The notes beneath the pieces are model-generated. The model was not told the DNA's origin. It did not search any database and saw only the letters and a list, made by a program, of their open reading frames with translations. The position numbers were made by a program, and so were the translations under genes. Of a stretch of DNA of 64,000 nucleotides, positions 9,124 to 17,883 are shown in pieces. The stretch comes from Rhodobacteraceae bacterium XHP0102 (GTDB taxonomy: Bacteria > Pseudomonadota > Alphaproteobacteria > Rhodobacterales > Rhodobacteraceae): NCBI GenBank assembly GCA_025751475.1, contig JAOWLD010000001.1, forward strand, positions 372,001 to 436,000. The letters are read 5' to 3'. How positions within the stretch are numbered: the first letter of the stretch is position 1; every line of letters begins with the position of its first letter.

Positions 9124-10220
9124 GTGTCGTTGTCGGTGCGCCCTACGCCAAGCCGCTCCATCTCGCCGCGCCCACTGTGGGATACGGCGTGGATCAGATC
9201 ACCTTTGCTGAGGTTCTGCACCTTGGGTGTTTTCTTGAGGAAACCTGCCTTGCGCAAAGCGGCGCCCAATTTTGGAAAATCCAACTCCCCTATGGCGCTG
9301 TAATCGATGCGATGATGTCCTTTATTGACCCAAACATCGCGCAGCACATTGATGGGCGTGATCTTGGCCCCCGTGAAACTTTGCAAATGTTCGGCGAGGT
9401 AATCTTGCAGGGCGGTGGGGCGGCGGGCGATTAAGCCGATTTCAGTGTCAGCAGAGAGGGCGAATGCAGCCAAGTGAAAAGCGGATCCGTCCAAACCAAC
9501 GATACATTTCGCCGCACGATAACGTGCCAATTGATCCATCTGCGAATGCAGTTGCGGATGATAAACCTCGTAGCCTTCGGCCGCGAGCATCTCCTCAATC
9601 AGATGTTCCGCAAAGACGCGCCCTTTCTGGTCGCGAATTTGTGTGCGCGAGATATACAGCTTTTCGCCGCCTTCAGGGGTGATTTCGCTTTCGACACAGG
9701 CGCGCATATGGGCGCGATAGCGCGGAGATCCGATCATACGGGCCTCATGCCCGAACCCTGGATCTGGAACGATCAACCGCTCCACACGCATGGGCACTGT
9801 GACGGGCATCGGCTCGCGCCCTTTGCTGAACAGTTCCAATAAGTCACGATACTGTCGCCGCGCGCGCCAAATTGTGTTGGGGCCTGATGGAATAAAGAGC
9901 ACAGATTGCACCTCGGGGGCGCATTCATCCATGGCCCATAGGCGCGATGTGGCCTCCACCAACATATGCCCGAAATGTGGGCGCAGCCAACCTGCATAGA
10001 GGTGGCAGCCCGGCATATGCTCTAGCGGGCCTGCCAAAATCTTCGGGTCAGGCGGTGGTGCGGCTTTGCGCGGGCGTGGGAATTCGCGTGAGAATTCGAC
10101 AAACTGCCCGTCCGCATCCAAAACTCCGCAGGCCCCTGTTTCGGGGTCGGGGGGGCAGACCACGGCGTTTTCCAGCGTGACATATTCATCTGACAGACCT
10201 GTGGAGTTGTGCAAGGTCAC
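9120..10220 (-). CDS. Glycosyltransferase family 61 (DUF563) protein
   Basis: This 366-residue protein matches the DUF563/GT61 pattern. HFGHMLVEATSRLWAMDE lies in the N-terminal part, EKLYISRTQIRDQKGR (the conserved YISR) in the middle, and IVGLDGSAFHLAAFAL before the C-terminal domain. GT61 members in bacteria are found in capsule and LPS-type clusters. Translation begins at GTG, forming a GTGA overlap with the stop of the preceding gene, which indicates translational coupling. The sugar specificity is unknown. Confidence 0.85.
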   Translation of the reverse strand: MTLHNSTGLSDEYVTLENAVVCPPDPETGACGVLDADGQFVEFSREFPRPRKAAPPPDPKILAGPLEHMPGCHLYAGWLRPHFGHMLVEATSRLWAMDECAPEVQSVLFIPSGPNTIWRARRQYRDLLELFSKGREPMPVTVPMRVERLIVPDPGFGHEARMIGSPRYRAHMRACVESEITPEGGEKLYISRTQIRDQKGRVFAEHLIEEMLAAEGYEVYHPQLHSQMDQLARYRAAKCIVGLDGSAFHLAAFALSADTEIGLIARRPTALQDYLAEHLQSFTGAKITPINVLRDVWVNKGHHRIDYSAIGELDFPKLGAALRKAGFLKKTPKVQNLSKGDLIHAVSHSGRGEMERLGVGRTDNDT

Positions 10221-11038
10221 AACATGGCCTCCCCGACCTCATCTTCATCGACAAAGCCCAGCTGATGGGCGCGCTCCAAAGGCCAGCTTTGCAAGACGTG
10301 CCAATCCAGTGCTGTGCTGCCTGCACGGCGGCGTGCTTCGACTTCGACCTTATAGGTCATGCTTTGCCCCACGCGCCGCTCCCCCTCATAGGACACAGGC
10401 AGGGAAGCATGGGTGACCAGCCTGCGCACCTCATTGTTTTTGTCATGAGGTTGCAGCGCCATGTCCTCGACAAAAACGGGCTTGCGCGGGGTGATCACGT
10501 TCAACTCTGGCATCGCATAGGCGTAGCGCACATCAACGGCCATGTTCCGATTATAGGATTTCGTGATTTCCAAACGATAGCGATCTCGTCCGCGTTCGCT
10601 CAAGATCACGATTGCAATCGAGGAGATCATCGAGAAAAGCCGCAGGTAATTTTCGTCCAAGGCTTCGGCCAAGGCCAAATCCGCATAGGCGCGGCGGTGA
10701 TAGAGGTCATTGTATTCTGCGCGATCAGGCAAACAGCCCAGTTGGCTTTTCCCGAGATAGAGAATATCCGCGCCTTCAGGGGGCGGTGGCAGGATTGTGC
10801 TGTCCCAGGTAAACATCAGATCATCATCGCAGATCATGAAGGGTGGCTTGGCAAACCCATCAAAAGCCGCGGCATAAGCGGCGGCGACATTTTTCTTTTT
10901 TTTCCCATAGCGTGTGACGCCATCCACAAAGTGATGCGCGATCCCCAATTGGCTAAAGCGCTCACCCATAGCTGCGCGGCGGGCGTGCTGCGTGGGCAGA
11001 TTGATGATGGCCGCTGGAATGTTGCGTAAATCAAGCAT
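10217..11038 (-). CDS. Glycosyltransferase family 25-like protein
   Basis: The 273-residue chain starts LDLRNIPAAIINLPTQHARR, the form expected for LPS-type GT25 proteins (INL followed by Arg/His), and has a DDD cluster in PPFMICDDDLMF. I chose the ATG that overlaps the stop of the upstream methyltransferase gene by 8 nt. A longer frame would add 20 residues lying entirely inside that gene. The middle region (TKSYNRNMAVDVRYAYAMPE) is not one I recognise, so the GT25 call is tentative. Confidence 0.6.
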   Translation of the reverse strand: MLDLRNIPAAIINLPTQHARRAAMGERFSQLGIAHHFVDGVTRYGKKKKNVAAAYAAAFDGFAKPPFMICDDDLMFTWDSTILPPPPEGADILYLGKSQLGCLPDRAEYNDLYHRRAYADLALAEALDENYLRLFSMISSIAIVILSERGRDRYRLEITKSYNRNMAVDVRYAYAMPELNVITPRKPVFVEDMALQPHDKNNEVRRLVTHASLPVSYEGERRVGQSMTYKVEVEARRRAGSTALDWHVLQSWPLERAHQLGFVDEDEVGEAML

Positions 11039-11744
11039 CGGCTTCCTCCCGTTCCAAGCCCCAGACCATGCCGCCTGCAAAGCGGTGTTTGGGCGCAAAC
11101 CCCTGACGCCGCAGTCGCCTGCGACAGCGGATCACCCCTTCATCCCCGTAGTGATTGGGATGAAACTCCAAGATCACCGCACGCAGACCTGAGAGATCCG
11201 CATGGGCAAGGAATTCAAACTCCGCCCCTTCGATATCCATGAGCAGGATGGTTGGCTGAAATATGGTTTTGACAGCGGACCATGAAACGGTCGGCACTTT
11301 GATCGGCTTGCGCCCTTTTGGCCCCACCTCATAAAGCGAGGAGCCGAGATATGAGCCATGGATGTGGAATTTCACATGATCGGGCCGTTTGGGATCGGCA
11401 AGGACAATTTCATTGCGCGCCTCGGCGCGGTTTTCCAAATTGTTCAGCGCGTAAAACTCACGAATTGTGGGCAGAAGCTCGGGGTTGGCTTCATAAGATA
11501 AAACTTCGAGGTCAGGGATCAGTTTTGCCGCCAAGGCCCCCAAAAAACCAACGCCTGCGCCCAACTCCAACAAACGATCCTTGGGGCGCAACATCGCCTG
11601 CAGCGCCAAGCGCTCGGGTCGTTCATGTCGTCCTGCCACCATGGCCTCAGCCCGCACATCAGGGATAAAAGGGGAATGTGGAATGCGCAGCCCTTCAAAC
11701 TCAGCCAAAATATTCGCGGTGGCGGTTTTTTTCTTCGCAGGCAT
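11031..11744 (-). CDS. FkbM family methyltransferase
   Basis: This 237-residue S-adenosylmethionine-dependent methyltransferase has motif I as RLLELGAGVGFLGALAAKLI. The acidic residue closing the next strand is in VLSYEANPELL. The FkbM hallmark is ILLMDIEGAEFEFL. Proteins of this type methylate sugars or other acceptors in glycan clusters. It sits between two glycosyltransferase genes of the operon. A divergent relative of the same domain is fused to a transferase at the right end of the island. Confidence 0.85.
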   Translation of the reverse strand: MPAKKKTATANILAEFEGLRIPHSPFIPDVRAEAMVAGRHERPERLALQAMLRPKDRLLELGAGVGFLGALAAKLIPDLEVLSYEANPELLPTIREFYALNNLENRAEARNEIVLADPKRPDHVKFHIHGSYLGSSLYEVGPKGRKPIKVPTVSWSAVKTIFQPTILLMDIEGAEFEFLAHADLSGLRAVILEFHPNHYGDEGVIRCRRRLRRQGFAPKHRFAGGMVWGLEREEADA

Positions 11745-11753
11745 TTTAACCCC

Positions 11754-13517
11754 TCACAAAATAAGCCGCATCGGCGCTGGAAGCGGCTGAAGATCAGGCG
11801 CGACATAAGGCGCGCCGAGATACCAGAATTTCCCACGCGCGGTTTCTTGGGCGCGGCGTGTCGTATTGATATCCTTGTGCAAAGTACTGAAATCAGGCTC
11901 AGGGGCCGCGGGCAGGGGCTTTGCGGATTTTGGCGCGGGACAAAAGCGCATCAAATAGAGGCTTGTATCCAGTCGCACCTTTTGACGATTTGATCCCAAT
12001 CCCTCGGGCGCGTATCCAATCCGCACCCGTGAGATGCATGGTTTGCACAGGTGCGGTGCTGCGCGAAACCCATGAGCGGCCTCCAATAGCGTGCCCTGCT
12101 TGATCTGTTTGTCAGGGATCATCACTTCAATGCCAAAAGGCGCCAATACCATCGGTGTATCTTCGCGCGCGAAATGTCGGTGCAATTGCGGGATCAGGCG
12201 GGAATTATGGCTTGGGTGTGGGGCAATGATTTCATCGGCCCGCACCGTGATGACCCAGTTGTAATAGAGGCTGAGGCCGCTGGCATAATGTGACAAGGCT
12301 TGCCACAGCGTCTCGCTGTTCTCTGCCATATCGGCATCACGCGGCAGGCTCACGCGGTTGATGCCCTGCGCGATTTTGGGAAGGCGTGGTGCGTCAGACG
12401 GGCCAAGGAGATAGATATTTGGCGCGCCGATTTGCGTGATCCAGTAGTGCAGCCAATGGTTGCGATGGGGCAGATTGGAATGATCCCAGGGGGCAACAAG
12501 GGCCAAATCTGCCTTTGAGGGATCAGCGCGTGTGGTTGGGGTGGGCGCTGCTGCAATGGGTGCTGTGGCTTGGGGCGCGCGCGCAGGAGCGGCAACGGGT
12601 TTTGGCGGTTTCTCGCCCTCGGGCAAAGGTGCAATGCCCGCAGGTGGGTTTGACAAGAACACCCAATTGATCCGCCGCGTGCCCGCTTGCGTTGCCAAAG
12701 CGTGCCGCGCATGAGGGCGCATCCCGCATTCTTCCAAAATCTGGCCGCGCCGATAATGCAGCAGGCGAATGTCTTGATCTTGCGGCACAGGTTTGCCACG
12801 CAAGATACCCCCGATAGAGTAATTGTATTTCTCGTCCAAAATGTTCCAACGCGCCCCTGCACGCAAAATCGCAATGGGCAGGCTCATTTGATCGAGATAG
12901 GGGCGCTTGTGGTCGATCTCCACCGAGGCATCGATATGGCGCGCGGTCTCCATCCAGATGTCTGCAAAGCTTTTGCCATCCGCGCTGCGATGTGCCTCGT
13001 CAATGACAATCAGCCCTGCATTGAAATAGGGCGCAACCTCAGCACGCGTGTCGCGGGTCATGCGGATACGTTCTTCGGGCACGTCCATCCCAAATTCGCC
13101 ATATAGACGTGGCCAGATGGATTGATCGGTCCAGCGCATGGAGGTTGAGGCAACAACCCCGACCATCCCTTCCGCGCAGAGGTCATGCCAATCCGTATCT
13201 TTGATGAACAGCATATCGCTGTCGAGAAAAGCGCTGTAACGGGTTTCGCGCGGCTCGAGTGCCGCGAGGATTTTATTGCCATGCGGATATTCAGGCAAAA
13301 AACGATCCACCGCCTCAAACCCCCGAATATCGCAGCGCAAGCGGCGCATCACTTCGCACCCATCATCGCTGAGCTGCGCAAGCTTGTGATTGGGACAATA
13401 GGCAACCAGATCAACGCTTTGCCCGAAATGCAGGCGCGCAGAGGCCGCAAGGTGACAGGCCATCACCTCGTAATTGGGAGGCTCCATGATGAAAAAGAAG
13501 GTCAAGCCCTCTTTCAT
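11754..13517 (-). CDS. Two-domain glycosyltransferase fusion
   Basis: This 587-residue protein has two halves joined by a Pro/Ala-rich linker (about residues 291-335). The N-terminal half resembles the next gene upstream: FFFIMEPPNYEVMACHLAAS, YPHGNKILAA and the DSD motif in SAFLDSDMLFI (residues 99-101), a GT8-like arrangement. The C-terminal half resembles the plus-strand transferase just beyond: HWLHYWITQIGAPNIYLLG and YYNWVITVRADEIIAPHP. There the usual DxDE motif reads RADE (426-429), so the second half may not bind the metal-nucleotide in the normal way. Its ATG overlaps the upstream stop as ATGA. Confidence 0.75.
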   Translation of the reverse strand: MKEGLTFFFIMEPPNYEVMACHLAASARLHFGQSVDLVAYCPNHKLAQLSDDGCEVMRRLRCDIRGFEAVDRFLPEYPHGNKILAALEPRETRYSAFLDSDMLFIKDTDWHDLCAEGMVGVVASTSMRWTDQSIWPRLYGEFGMDVPEERIRMTRDTRAEVAPYFNAGLIVIDEAHRSADGKSFADIWMETARHIDASVEIDHKRPYLDQMSLPIAILRAGARWNILDEKYNYSIGGILRGKPVPQDQDIRLLHYRRGQILEECGMRPHARHALATQAGTRRINWVFLSNPPAGIAPLPEGEKPPKPVAAPARAPQATAPIAAAPTPTTRADPSKADLALVAPWDHSNLPHRNHWLHYWITQIGAPNIYLLGPSDAPRLPKIAQGINRVSLPRDADMAENSETLWQALSHYASGLSLYYNWVITVRADEIIAPHPSHNSRLIPQLHRHFAREDTPMVLAPFGIEVMIPDKQIKQGTLLEAAHGFRAAPHLCKPCISRVRIGYAPEGLGSNRQKVRLDTSLYLMRFCPAPKSAKPLPAAPEPDFSTLHKDINTTRRAQETARGKFWYLGAPYVAPDLQPLPAPMRLIL

Positions 13518-14446
13518 GATACATCACTTTCTGGATTGGCCAGTGTCATCAACCCATGCCGCATCGCACGGCGAAACAGATCGCCGTCTACCCCCAAATC
13601 GCGCTTGTAGTGATAGGCCAGCGGCCAAAGCCCTTCATAGGAACTGGGCGAAGCGCGCAAAATCGCGTCTACTTTTTCAAGCTGACCGAACATTTTAAGC
13701 TGCCTCAGCCCGTGATAATGGATCATGATTTGATCGGCTGTGATGAATTTGGTCGTGTTGTTCCAGATCCGATCAAGCCGTTTCGGTCCCCATGCAGGGT
13801 TCATGGCAAGCGCGGGCAAAATCGAGATCGTATCCAACCAAGGGCGCCGGTTGGCCAGTGCATCGACCGCGTCCAATTTCCGCGCCATGTCATGCCAGAC
13901 CTGTCCAAAATGCGGCACGCCTGCGCCCGCATCGGGAAAAAGGATCAGGCCCGCATTGTAAATCACGCGTCCACTGCTGCCGTGGGGATAATCAATCACC
14001 TCATCGGGTGGCGTGCGGTTCGCCCCTGCAAAGAGCAGCTGCCATTGCGCGTCTTCGCTGGTCCAACCATTGATCGTATCAACACAAAGCCCCACTTGCC
14101 CCGTGTCAACCTCGGGTAAAATCGCAGCGTCACGCACCATCACCATATCGGTATCCATGAACAAATACCAATCCGCCCCCGTGACCGCATGGGCGGCAAT
14201 CAACTTGTTGCCCGCAGGATATCCATCGACAAAGTCATTTGTGATCGGGGTGAGATCAACATCGCATTGCGCAAGATATTCGAGGGTTTCTTCTTGCAAT
14301 CCATCGATACGCTCGGCACGACAAAACCCCTCCATCACGAAATCATCTTGGCAATGCACCCGTAACGAGGACATGAGCAGATGCGCCTGCACCTCCAAAG
14401 GGCCAGGTTCAATCATGAAAAATATCTTCAGTTTGCGGCCTGTCAT
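13514..14446 (-). CDS. GT8-like glycosyltransferase, first gene of the operon
   Basis: This is a predicted nucleotide-sugar-dependent transferase of about 310 residues. It shows KIFFMIEPGPLEVQAHLLMS at the start, DGYPAGNKLIAAHA, and the DTD metal motif in WYLFMDTDMVMVRD (residues 98-100). VIYNAGLILFPDAGAG and the LDTISILPALAMNP region follow, giving a GT8/GT-A-like architecture. I chose the ATG giving MTGRKLK; another ATG lies 18 nt upstream. It is the first gene of the six-gene minus-strand operon and is paralogous to the N-terminal half of the next protein. Confidence 0.7.
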   Translation of the reverse strand: MTGRKLKIFFMIEPGPLEVQAHLLMSSLRVHCQDDFVMEGFCRAERIDGLQEETLEYLAQCDVDLTPITNDFVDGYPAGNKLIAAHAVTGADWYLFMDTDMVMVRDAAILPEVDTGQVGLCVDTINGWTSEDAQWQLLFAGANRTPPDEVIDYPHGSSGRVIYNAGLILFPDAGAGVPHFGQVWHDMARKLDAVDALANRRPWLDTISILPALAMNPAWGPKRLDRIWNNTTKFITADQIMIHYHGLRQLKMFGQLEKVDAILRASPSSYEGLWPLAYHYKRDLGVDGDLFRRAMRHGLMTLANPESDVS

Positions 14447-14581
14447 CGTTCTGCACCGCCCCAATTCGGGGTCTATCTCTCATTTTAGTTTATAATTTAT
14501 TTCTGATTTATATCACTAAGTGACATATTGGTGAAGGTCACCCCAAAAATCACCGATGGGCTGGCACGCAAGGGGACAGCT
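14447..14581. promoter_or_regulatory. AT-rich divergent promoter region inside the glycosyltransferase island
   Basis: This gap lies between the start of the minus-strand glycosyltransferase operon and a plus-strand transferase gene. It is much richer in A and T than the genes around it and contains a TATAAT hexamer on the plus strand at 14491-14496. I could not identify a matching -35 box. An AAGGGGA ribosome-binding sequence sits just before the plus-strand ATG. Confidence 0.4.
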
Positions 14582-15475
14582 ATGACAAAAAAGGCACCAT
14601 TGGCCGCATTGACCATGGTTCACGCGGAGGATTTTTTCCTCCGCCGCTGGATTGCGCATTGGCGAAAATATCTGCCTGATGAGGCGATTTATGTGTTGAA
14701 CCACGGCGGCAATGCGGATGTGGCGAAGATTGCCAAGGGCTGCACCGTCATCAATCTGCCCTATGATGCAACCAAAAAGGCCGTTAATCAGCGGCGTTGG
14801 CAAATCTTATCCTTGCATGGATCAAGCCTGACGCAGTTTTACGATTGGGTTGCCGTCAATGATGTCGATGAATTTGTGGTTCTTGACCCCGATCAGGGCG
14901 ATGATCTGTTGGGATATTTGGCGGCCATCCGTGTGCATCCTGACTGCCCGCCTGCGATCACAACATTTGCGGTTGAAATCGTTCATGTGCCAGAATTGGA
15001 ACCAGACGACATTTTGTCAGGCGGGCCAATCATTGGCAAAAGGCGCATCTATCGGCTCAATGCCAATTATTGCAAACCTTGTCTGATTTCTCAGCCCACG
15101 GAATTCAAGGCGGGCGGGCATGGGGCCAATCACGCGCAAATCTATGTCGATCCGCATCTCTATAATTTTCATCTGCGGTTTGTGGATTACGACTATTGCA
15201 TGGGTCGGTTTCGCAAAAGCCTGCAACGCCGTCTTGATGGCAAATCCGAGGCCGAGCAGGCGCAGATGAAACAGGGCAATTGGGGATGGGCTTATGTCGA
15301 TCAAACCTTCGAGGAAATGAGCAAGCGCGCGCCCGTGGCCGAGACAATCGCGCATCCAGAATTCCGCAAGGCCATGCTGGAGCAGCCTATCCTGCGCCCC
15401 CCCTTTACCCTCATGGGCGGCGGCAGACCGAACGAGAATTACAGGCTACCCGCGCGGTTCAACGGCGTGCTCTAG
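14582..15475 (+). CDS. Glycosyltransferase family 2-like protein
   Basis: This predicted transferase of 297 residues has LTMVHAEDFFLRRWIAHW at the N-terminus and VAVNDVDEFVVLDPDQG carrying an intact DVDE motif. I chose the ATG preceded by AAGGGGACAGCT; an upstream in-frame ATG would add 18 residues without a good ribosome-binding site. It is homologous along most of its length to the C-terminal half of the fusion protein in the neighbouring operon. Its stop shares a CTAG tetranucleotide with the stop of the convergent gene. Confidence 0.75.
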   Translation: MTKKAPLAALTMVHAEDFFLRRWIAHWRKYLPDEAIYVLNHGGNADVAKIAKGCTVINLPYDATKKAVNQRRWQILSLHGSSLTQFYDWVAVNDVDEFVVLDPDQGDDLLGYLAAIRVHPDCPPAITTFAVEIVHVPELEPDDILSGGPIIGKRRIYRLNANYCKPCLISQPTEFKAGGHGANHAQIYVDPHLYNFHLRFVDYDYCMGRFRKSLQRRLDGKSEAEQAQMKQGNWGWAYVDQTFEEMSKRAPVAETIAHPEFRKAMLEQPILRPPFTLMGGGRPNENYRLPARFNGVL

Positions 15476-16992
15476 ACCGATGCAATTGGAAACCTTGGGC
15501 GCATTACGCAAAAATGCGCCGCATCACTGCCCGCGTGGGCCGTGTGGAAAGGTGCATAAACGCGACCTTGAAGTTGCAGCCTGATGGCTTGGTTCATGGC
15601 TTCCCGCGCGCGTTCAGAGGCGATCAGAATTTTCGCATCCTGCGCCAAATGCGGCCAAATATATTCAAGCTCGCGCAAGGTGAGATGATCAGGATCACAG
15701 ACCACCACCATGTCGAATTCGGTCTCTTGAGATAGGGGCGCGGCATCCCAGATTTTGCCAGCATGGACCGCATGGTGCGTGGGTAAAACGCCCCTGAGCC
15801 AATCTGCCGCCGCAGGCACATAACGCCCGCGCAACGGGGCATTTTTGTCCTTTTCATTGGGCCAACGGCATCCGTCATAGGCGTGCAAAACATCATGCGG
15901 GCAAAGATGTCCATGGGCCAAGACCAAATGCCCTGTGTCAAAACCAAGCAGGCAAACGCGCTTGGCCTGGCTCATCCATCCCAAGATTTGGCTGCGCAGG
16001 TTTTGGGTGCGGGTTTTGAACTTTGCCTCCGCAAGGGACTGGTTCTGTTGGTTGCGGAAATAGAACATTCCGTTGAAGCGCGGCGCAGGGTCTTCTGCAC
16101 AATGCGCCATGGTCGCTTCGAGATGCGCGCCAAGGTCACGGGCCGCTGCCGTGAATGCAGGATCGGCTTCAAGGGATTTTGCAAGGACCGCTGCGGCCTC
16201 CGCCGCCGCGATGCAGGCCTTGTCCTGATCTGGTCGCGGGGCCACGGGTTTGCCTTGCCCGCCCAAAAGGCGTTCAAGCAGGTCATCGTGCCGCTGTTGC
16301 ATCCGTGCGCGTTGTTCTTGGGGGGATAAATGCGCCTCGGCGCGGGCATAGGCCCATAGCGATGTGCCATATTGCTGCTCGGCATAGACCTGATCGGGGC
16401 CATCATAATATTTCGAGGGGTCGGATTTATGCCAAGGCAGAAAATAATGCATTGGCCAAATGGTGACGGCGCGCTGCTCTGGGTCATGCGCGCGCAACAG
16501 CCGACCCAAAAAGCGATTGCCCGTGGAGACTTCGGGTTTGCGCAAATCGCTTGGGCCAAGCTGGGCCAGTTCATCAATAATGCGTTTCAGAAACGGATGG
16601 CGCGGAGGGCAGGCCAAGATCGGGCAGACTGCGCGCAAAGGATCATCCTCGAACCTGTCCCAGACCGTGTAGGCTTTGCTTGGATCTGTGAGCAATTCAT
16701 CAATCGGGTGTTTGCAAATCGCATCGGCATCCGCCATGAAGCCGCCGAATTCATACAGAATTTCATAGCGCATCATATCTTGCACACCCGCATAATAGCC
16801 GCGCCAGAAATATTCGTTGATCAAATGGCGCAGACGAAACGGATAGCCTGTCAAAAAATCATTGTCATAGATCGTGTATTCCCAATCAGGGTGTTGCGCG
16901 GGCCATGTCTGCATCCAATGCTGTGGCGCAGGTTTTGGGCCAATCCAGATGTGACCCAAGCGTTTTGGGATTGCGGGCCTATCCGCGCTCAT
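15472..16992 (-). CDS. GT32-type glycosyltransferase with extra C-terminal domain
   Basis: The first ~250 residues are of the DXD sugar-binding type. RLGHIWIGPKPAPQHWMQTW lies at the start, MMRYEILYEFGGFMADADA contains the DAD metal motif, and CPPRHPFLKRIIDEL follows. After a charged middle part the last ~200 residues form a separate domain with a Rossmann-like strand-loop (KRVCLLGFDTGHLVLAHGH) and EFDMVVVCDPDHLTLRELEY, recalling a methyltransferase fold without clear cofactor motifs. The 506-residue length is about twice that of a simple GT32 protein. It is coupled by an ATGA overlap to the transferase gene upstream. Confidence 0.7.
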   Translation of the reverse strand: MSADRPAIPKRLGHIWIGPKPAPQHWMQTWPAQHPDWEYTIYDNDFLTGYPFRLRHLINEYFWRGYYAGVQDMMRYEILYEFGGFMADADAICKHPIDELLTDPSKAYTVWDRFEDDPLRAVCPILACPPRHPFLKRIIDELAQLGPSDLRKPEVSTGNRFLGRLLRAHDPEQRAVTIWPMHYFLPWHKSDPSKYYDGPDQVYAEQQYGTSLWAYARAEAHLSPQEQRARMQQRHDDLLERLLGGQGKPVAPRPDQDKACIAAAEAAAVLAKSLEADPAFTAAARDLGAHLEATMAHCAEDPAPRFNGMFYFRNQQNQSLAEAKFKTRTQNLRSQILGWMSQAKRVCLLGFDTGHLVLAHGHLCPHDVLHAYDGCRWPNEKDKNAPLRGRYVPAAADWLRGVLPTHHAVHAGKIWDAAPLSQETEFDMVVVCDPDHLTLRELEYIWPHLAQDAKILIASERAREAMNQAIRLQLQGRVYAPFHTAHAGSDAAHFCVMRPRFPIASV

Positions 16993-17795
16993 CCCAAAGC
17001 CTGAGTTGGGTCAACGCCAATCTCCCGACACATCCGCCATGCGTAGGAATTTTCAAGCGGTGCATTCTTTTGCCACCATGGTTTTGTGCCATTGGTGTAG
17101 AGATGCACGGACAAGGTTTCATCCGTGAACCACCCTTCCACGCGGCCATGGGGGTCATAGAAAATATCGTTCAGCTGGAAAGGCACAGGATAGAGCACAT
17201 CAGGCGTCATCGCGCGATCGAAATCGCCCGTCTCCTTTGCAAAATGGGTAAAGGCTTGAGGGCCAAAAGCGGTGCGTTCCGTGCGATAGATTTTCACCGC
17301 ATGAGGGGCGTTTTTTTGGCGATCCATCTTGTTGCGCTGGTTCTTGTTCCACCACGCGGGATAATCAGGCAGGTTGTCGTAGTAATCGATCAACTGGTCG
17401 ATCAGCGCAGAGTCGCGCGGCAAACCTACCACCCCGCAATTCAACGCGCCGCGCATCCCGTGGCCTGCAAAAATCCACTCCAGTTCATCAGGAAAGGGGC
17501 GGTGGCAAAACGCATCGCAATCAATCCAGATTGCGCCCGTTGCTTTGATCATTTTGTAGCGAAACACATTGGACAGAAAAGACGCCGAGGTTTCCTCAAC
17601 GATCTCCATTGGGATATCCATGATCTCGGTTGCAGGACGCAATTCCACCCCTTCGGGCGCGTTTTGCAGCTTGTCCGTGCAATAAAGCGTGACGGGATGA
17701 CCATGGCGCAAATGCGATTTGAGGCAGAGAATATTGAGATAATGCAAACGCTCGCCAATCCAAAGCGAGGCCACGGGGCGGCGGTTTAACTCCAC
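16989..17795 (-). CDS. GT32 / alpha-1,4-glycosyltransferase-like protein
   Basis: This 268-residue predicted transferase has VASLWIGERLHYLNILCLKS at the start and a DCD metal motif in AIWIDCDAFCHRPFPDELEW. NCGVVGLPRDSALIDQLI is followed by a C-terminal part resembling the Gb3-synthase-like lectin/acceptor region (LSVHLYTNGTKPWW). Translation starts at GTG behind AAGGAAAGAG. It is the first gene of a two-gene unit, with an 88 bp AT-rich upstream gap that ends at the sulfatase gene. Acceptor unknown. Confidence 0.75.
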   Translation of the reverse strand: MELNRRPVASLWIGERLHYLNILCLKSHLRHGHPVTLYCTDKLQNAPEGVELRPATEIMDIPMEIVEETSASFLSNVFRYKMIKATGAIWIDCDAFCHRPFPDELEWIFAGHGMRGALNCGVVGLPRDSALIDQLIDYYDNLPDYPAWWNKNQRNKMDRQKNAPHAVKIYRTERTAFGPQAFTHFAKETGDFDRAMTPDVLYPVPFQLNDIFYDPHGRVEGWFTDETLSVHLYTNGTKPWWQKNAPLENSYAWRMCREIGVDPTQALG

Positions 17796-17883
17796 GATTT
17801 GTCTCTTTCCTTACTGGGCCTCAGGGCGGGATTTTTGTTATTAAATTTATCTATACTTTATGAGAAATTTGCGCAATCTCAAG

